A stretch of 64,000 nucleotides of DNA from Dromaius novaehollandiae. Taxonomy: Eukaryota; Chordata; Aves; Casuariiformes; Dromaiidae. The position numbers and the translations under genes were made by a program. Under the pieces are notes generated by a model. That model was given only the letters and a program-made list of their open reading frames with translations, was not told the origin of the DNA and did not search any database. Numbering within the stretch: the first letter of the stretch is position 1; each line of letters starts with the position of its first letter. Location of the stretch: the NCBI RefSeq assembly GCF_036370855.1, contig NC_088103.1, positions 6,387,404-6,451,403 on the forward strand, given 5' to 3'. Below are positions 60,521-64,000 of this stretch, in pieces.

Positions 60521-63464
60521 GCAGCGGGCAGCTCCCCTAATATGAGGCTTGTTTCTCTTCCCAGAGCCTCTGGCCACAAAAACAACAGATCTTCCTATCA
60601 AAAGGGCTGGGAAGGCCTGAAAAATGATTCGTTTCCCCTCTTCTCTCCCCCCCGTATGCACTTTTTTGCACCACAACAAAATGCTGAAACATCAAATAAA
60701 ACATTTTGTTCTGCCAGAGGCTTATTTGCTTCCATGAAGATCTCTCCAGGTCAAAAAGTCTTGAAAACGTAGGTACGAATGGTCATTTGCCAAGGATGCA
60801 CAATCTGGCATGCAGATGGCAAAAAAAAACACGTCTCAAGAAACTCCAAAGCTCTGCATCTCAAAATAAAAGTCACATTAAAAAAAAAAGAACAAAAAAG
60901 TTAAGCAAACTGGCATCTTTCTCGAGCTCTGCTCTCCAAATAGGCAAAAATATTTTGGCACCTACTCAGTAGATAAAACTTTTGCCACAAATAGTTATAA
61001 TTGAGCCAAGCTGTAAGTAAACAAAAAGGGACTGCTCTGCTAGGAAACATGAGGCACTAACAACCAGCCACCAGCCCTTTGGGCAAAATCCTAATTTTCC
61101 AGCATCCTACTTAGTGACGCACATTCCCACTGAATGCTTTGAACGGCTTTCTTTGCATCCCCCCTCTTGTTAATGATACACTCCAGGTAGATATTTAATT
61201 AGAAATGATTAAACTGTAAGGCCATTAAGGAACTATTTCTCACTTCCTACAACTGTGATTCAGAGCTAAATCAAAGATATTCGTTATTCACTACACTCGT
61301 GATAATAGTGAATTAATAAATAATAAGCTGAATTACATGCCATTCTCTTAATGGACTTTTAAGATATAGAACTCTGACCAAAGTACAAGTTCAAGGCAAA
61401 GCATATCATTAGAGGCATTAACACGGGCCCTAAATGCCACTTACCTTTTGTGGGTATGCATAGCTACAAGTTTATCAAGAAATATCTGACTTCAGATATG
61501 AAAAGTCTTTCCATTTTTAAAGGTTATTTAAAGAAACCTCCCAAGACCAACACTGGTCCAGCAAAAAATGCAAGCTTGCCAGTGCTTCTCCTGAAAACCC
61601 TTAGGAAAAACAAAATCCCTGTGGCCTAAATCTGAATTACTGCTGCAGTGCGTATGTCTGGAGAGCCTGGGCTCTTCAAAGATCTGTCACTGCCTTGTCT
61701 AAAATCAATGGTGTCTAATTGTAAGGGCTATCCAGGAATACGGATGGAAATCCATGCCTGAGTTATGGGTTCTGGCATAGATGTGTTACTGGCCAGCAAC
61801 TTTTCCGTGACTTAACCGGTACTGCCCAAAAACCAGTCAAGGCCAGAGGCTGGATTTATCCATGAGTCAAGCAGCAGTACAGGAAACAACTCCCGAAACA
61901 AGCCAATTCAAAGTGCTTCGACTCCAGTCTAGAGAAAGGATGGTTCAGTTTTCATGTCCACCTCATCTCAGCCACCTGCCCAGAGCACTCCTGCCAACCA
62001 CCTTTATCAAGCCTGGCGTTGAACCGCGCTTGTAAAACAGAGGACAGGTCCCCTGTGAGATGAAGAAAAGCCCCCAACGGTCACTAGCCCGGTTAGGGGA
62101 ATAAAAAAATCAACTCCAAGCACTCCAACAGGGAGTTCACAGATCAGATCTGACCTACCTGATGCTCTTCTTGGAGGGAGGCAGGAAACACAGGTCCTGG
62201 CAAAAAAATGCTTCCATATTGACGCGTGCACTCTTGTGCAGACCCAGGAGCTGCTCAGCCTGCACGGCCTTCTGGAGAACATACCCCACTGCTCCTGCGA
62301 CTGGGGCCCAGGGCAGAAGACACCGGGGGGACACCGGAAAAGTCTTCCCAAAAACAAGGTCCTCAGCTTGCAGCTACTGAGGCTGGACCACACGAAGCTA
62401 ATTATCTCGTTACAACAACAGGTAACGACAGAACTCAAAATAACAGCCTATTGCTATAGCTGATCCTGATAACCTCTCCTTGGTTTTCAAAGAAAAGTGA
62501 TATAAAGCAAAAAAAAAGCGATAGTAACAAAAAAATACAAAAGATATCAGAAATACCAAACATGCAACTAGCAAACAATCGCCTTTTACTATCACGGTGC
62601 AATGAGTAAGGCACTGTATTTCACAACCACAAAATAAATCATTGCTGTAAACCCAAGACCTCTGAAAAGTCTGGTAAATCACGAGAATAATGGTCCTAAG
62701 AATTGAGCTAAGGCCAAAACATGCCAATTCACTAAAACAAGGGTTTTGACAACTGTTGCACCATCTCCCGTGCAAGCTTCACTGTGCTGAGCCATCCATA
62801 ACTCTTTTGAATATAAACATCCCTAAAGATGTTTTAGTCTTTTTCTTTATATTCGAGGCAATAACAAGAAAGAAGCATGCAAGAGAGATGAACAGAGAGG
62901 ATATTTTTTTTTTAAAAAACTCACTCGATTTTTTTATCTTGCGTTGCTTTGCAGATAAAATAGCGAAACTATATATAAGCTATTGCACAGCTTGCGATAT
63001 CACAGTCCATCCAAATTCTGCCCTGTGGTCGCAGCCTTTTTAACATACTTGCTAGACAAGAAATTATGCCTCTTCATATTTCTTCAGCATTGTCCTCTAA
63101 TGTTGGGTGTTGCTTCTTTTTTTAAATAAAAAATTAAACATATCAAAAATATTTTTTGTATGTTGATTTGCCTTTGAATAAGATCAATAATTTGCAATTG
63201 CGCACAGGTCAGTGCTACATAATCGAGAAGTTGCAGCTTTGTGATCTACTGACCTACTGAAACAGTATCTCCACAAAACAGAGTTGTGCCACGTGCCCCA
63301 GCACCCACTTTTCTGGAGATATTGCTACAATAGATGATAGAGCAAAGCTGTAACTTAACTTGAGAGGCGATTTCGGCGCTGGGCTTTCGTTCTGCCCTAA
63401 GCATCTGAAAGTACATCCAGAGAGATACTCACTCCAAGAGCCAGCAAGACAGGCATCCACCCCT

Positions 63465-63550
63465 TGCCAGAGGCAGGGCTCTCGCAACCAGGTCTTCTTC
63501 TCCCACGTCCCAGATGAGCATCCTAACCACCAGACTGCATTGGGTTGGGC
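63465..63550 (-). repeat. tRNA-derived SINE-like remnant
   Basis: The minus strand reads GTCTGGTGGTTAGGATGCTC, then ATCTGGGACGTGGGAGAAGA, then a degraded B-box near GGTTGCGAGAGCC. The A-box-like TGGTTAGGATG and the 'tgggatgtgggag' phrase are typical of tRNA-derived SINEs. It is not a functional tRNA: there is no acceptor pairing and the B-box is broken. Confidence 0.45.
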
Positions 63551-64000
63551 ATCTCCCACAAAGAAGCACTTGTCAAATATCTTGATTTCATGAAATGTTT
63601 CGACTAAGCGGCATTTTTCCACTAACCCATGCTTTGTTAAAACATTTGCAAATGAGGGCTAGAGGCAAGCCAGGCCAGCGAGGGGCCCGGCGTTTAAGAA
63701 CAGGGCCATATCTATAGGTTTGTGCACTACAAGCAGCTGTCTTTCAGGAGCACACTGTACCATCTGTAGTCTTCTGCTCGTTAAAGAAAAAAAGAAAAAC
63801 CCTGCTTGATGCTGAGAGGTAACGACCTGAGGAAATGCCAGTGACACCTCAGGTGTACAGAGAACAAGCTCGTATTTTGATGGCGCTGAAAGCACTGCTC
63901 GGTAATGAATGCTTCACTGTGCAATAGTCCACATAATAAACAAGGGCAGGCCCACAGCTACACGTTACTCACAGCAATTATTTTAAAGTGTACTTGCTCC

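Larger units (their letters stand above)
49814..64000 (-). other. PAPSS2 intron 1 and/or upstream region
   Basis: No sequence resembling the known first coding exon (about 13 residues, ending in phase with exon 2) was recognised on the minus strand. Exon 1 is therefore either beyond the right edge or divergent within the CpG island at 50.4-51.2 kb. The region has short unconvincing open frames, old CR1 and MIR-like pieces, and AT-rich possible regulatory DNA. No other gene was recognised. Confidence 0.6.

Noticed and set aside
63760-63795. Minus-strand 'EQKTTDG' before GTACAG, superficially like the KQKTENQQ end of PAPSS2 exon 1
   Set aside because: No ATG in a sensible position, poor donor phase, and the match is only three or four residues.

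Overview
The window is vertebrate nuclear DNA with spliced genes, CpG-island promoters and long introns. CR1-type LINE remnants and the absence of Alu, B1 or L1 sequence point to a sauropsid. The compact spacing (about 11 kb between two promoters, a 20 kb ATAD1 locus) makes a bird most likely. This is an inference; species cannot be named from the window.

Layout: (1) 1-2.0 kb is a CpG island holding PTEN exon 1 on the minus strand, of which only the first 79 coding bases are present. (2) 2.0-10.9 kb is AT-rich intergenic DNA with several CR1 copies. (3) 10.9-12.4 kb is a second CpG island, the probable ATAD1 promoter, carrying a GC-rich 44/47-bp tandem array. (4) 14.7-31.0 kb is ATAD1 (plus strand): nine coding exons give a complete 362-residue AAA ATPase. 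(5) 31.0-33.7 kb is the gap between convergent genes. (6) 33.7-49.8 kb is PAPSS2 (minus strand): eleven coding exons give 602 residues and only the short first exon is missing. (7) 49.8-64 kb is PAPSS2 intron 1 and/or upstream DNA, with a CpG island at 50.4-51.2 kb and old repeats. The order PTEN-ATAD1-PAPSS2, with PTEN and ATAD1 divergent and ATAD1 and PAPSS2 convergent, is the human 10q23 arrangement in inverted orientation.

The genes are neighbours by ancient synteny rather than one pathway: PTEN is a phosphoinositide phosphatase, ATAD1 extracts mislocalised tail-anchored proteins from mitochondria and peroxisomes, and PAPSS2 makes the sulfate donor PAPS.

No new multi-gene system was found. 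The observations most worth checking are: (a) the PTEN 5' leader keeps an open, recognisably conserved N-terminal extension frame with the AUU start of PTEN-beta, but apparently not the CUG start of PTEN-alpha/PTEN-L; (b) the ATAD1 CpG island contains a tandem array repeating a MYB-type TAACGG motif nine times; (c) PAPSS2 lacks a recognisable first coding exon although a CpG island lies just upstream of exon 2.
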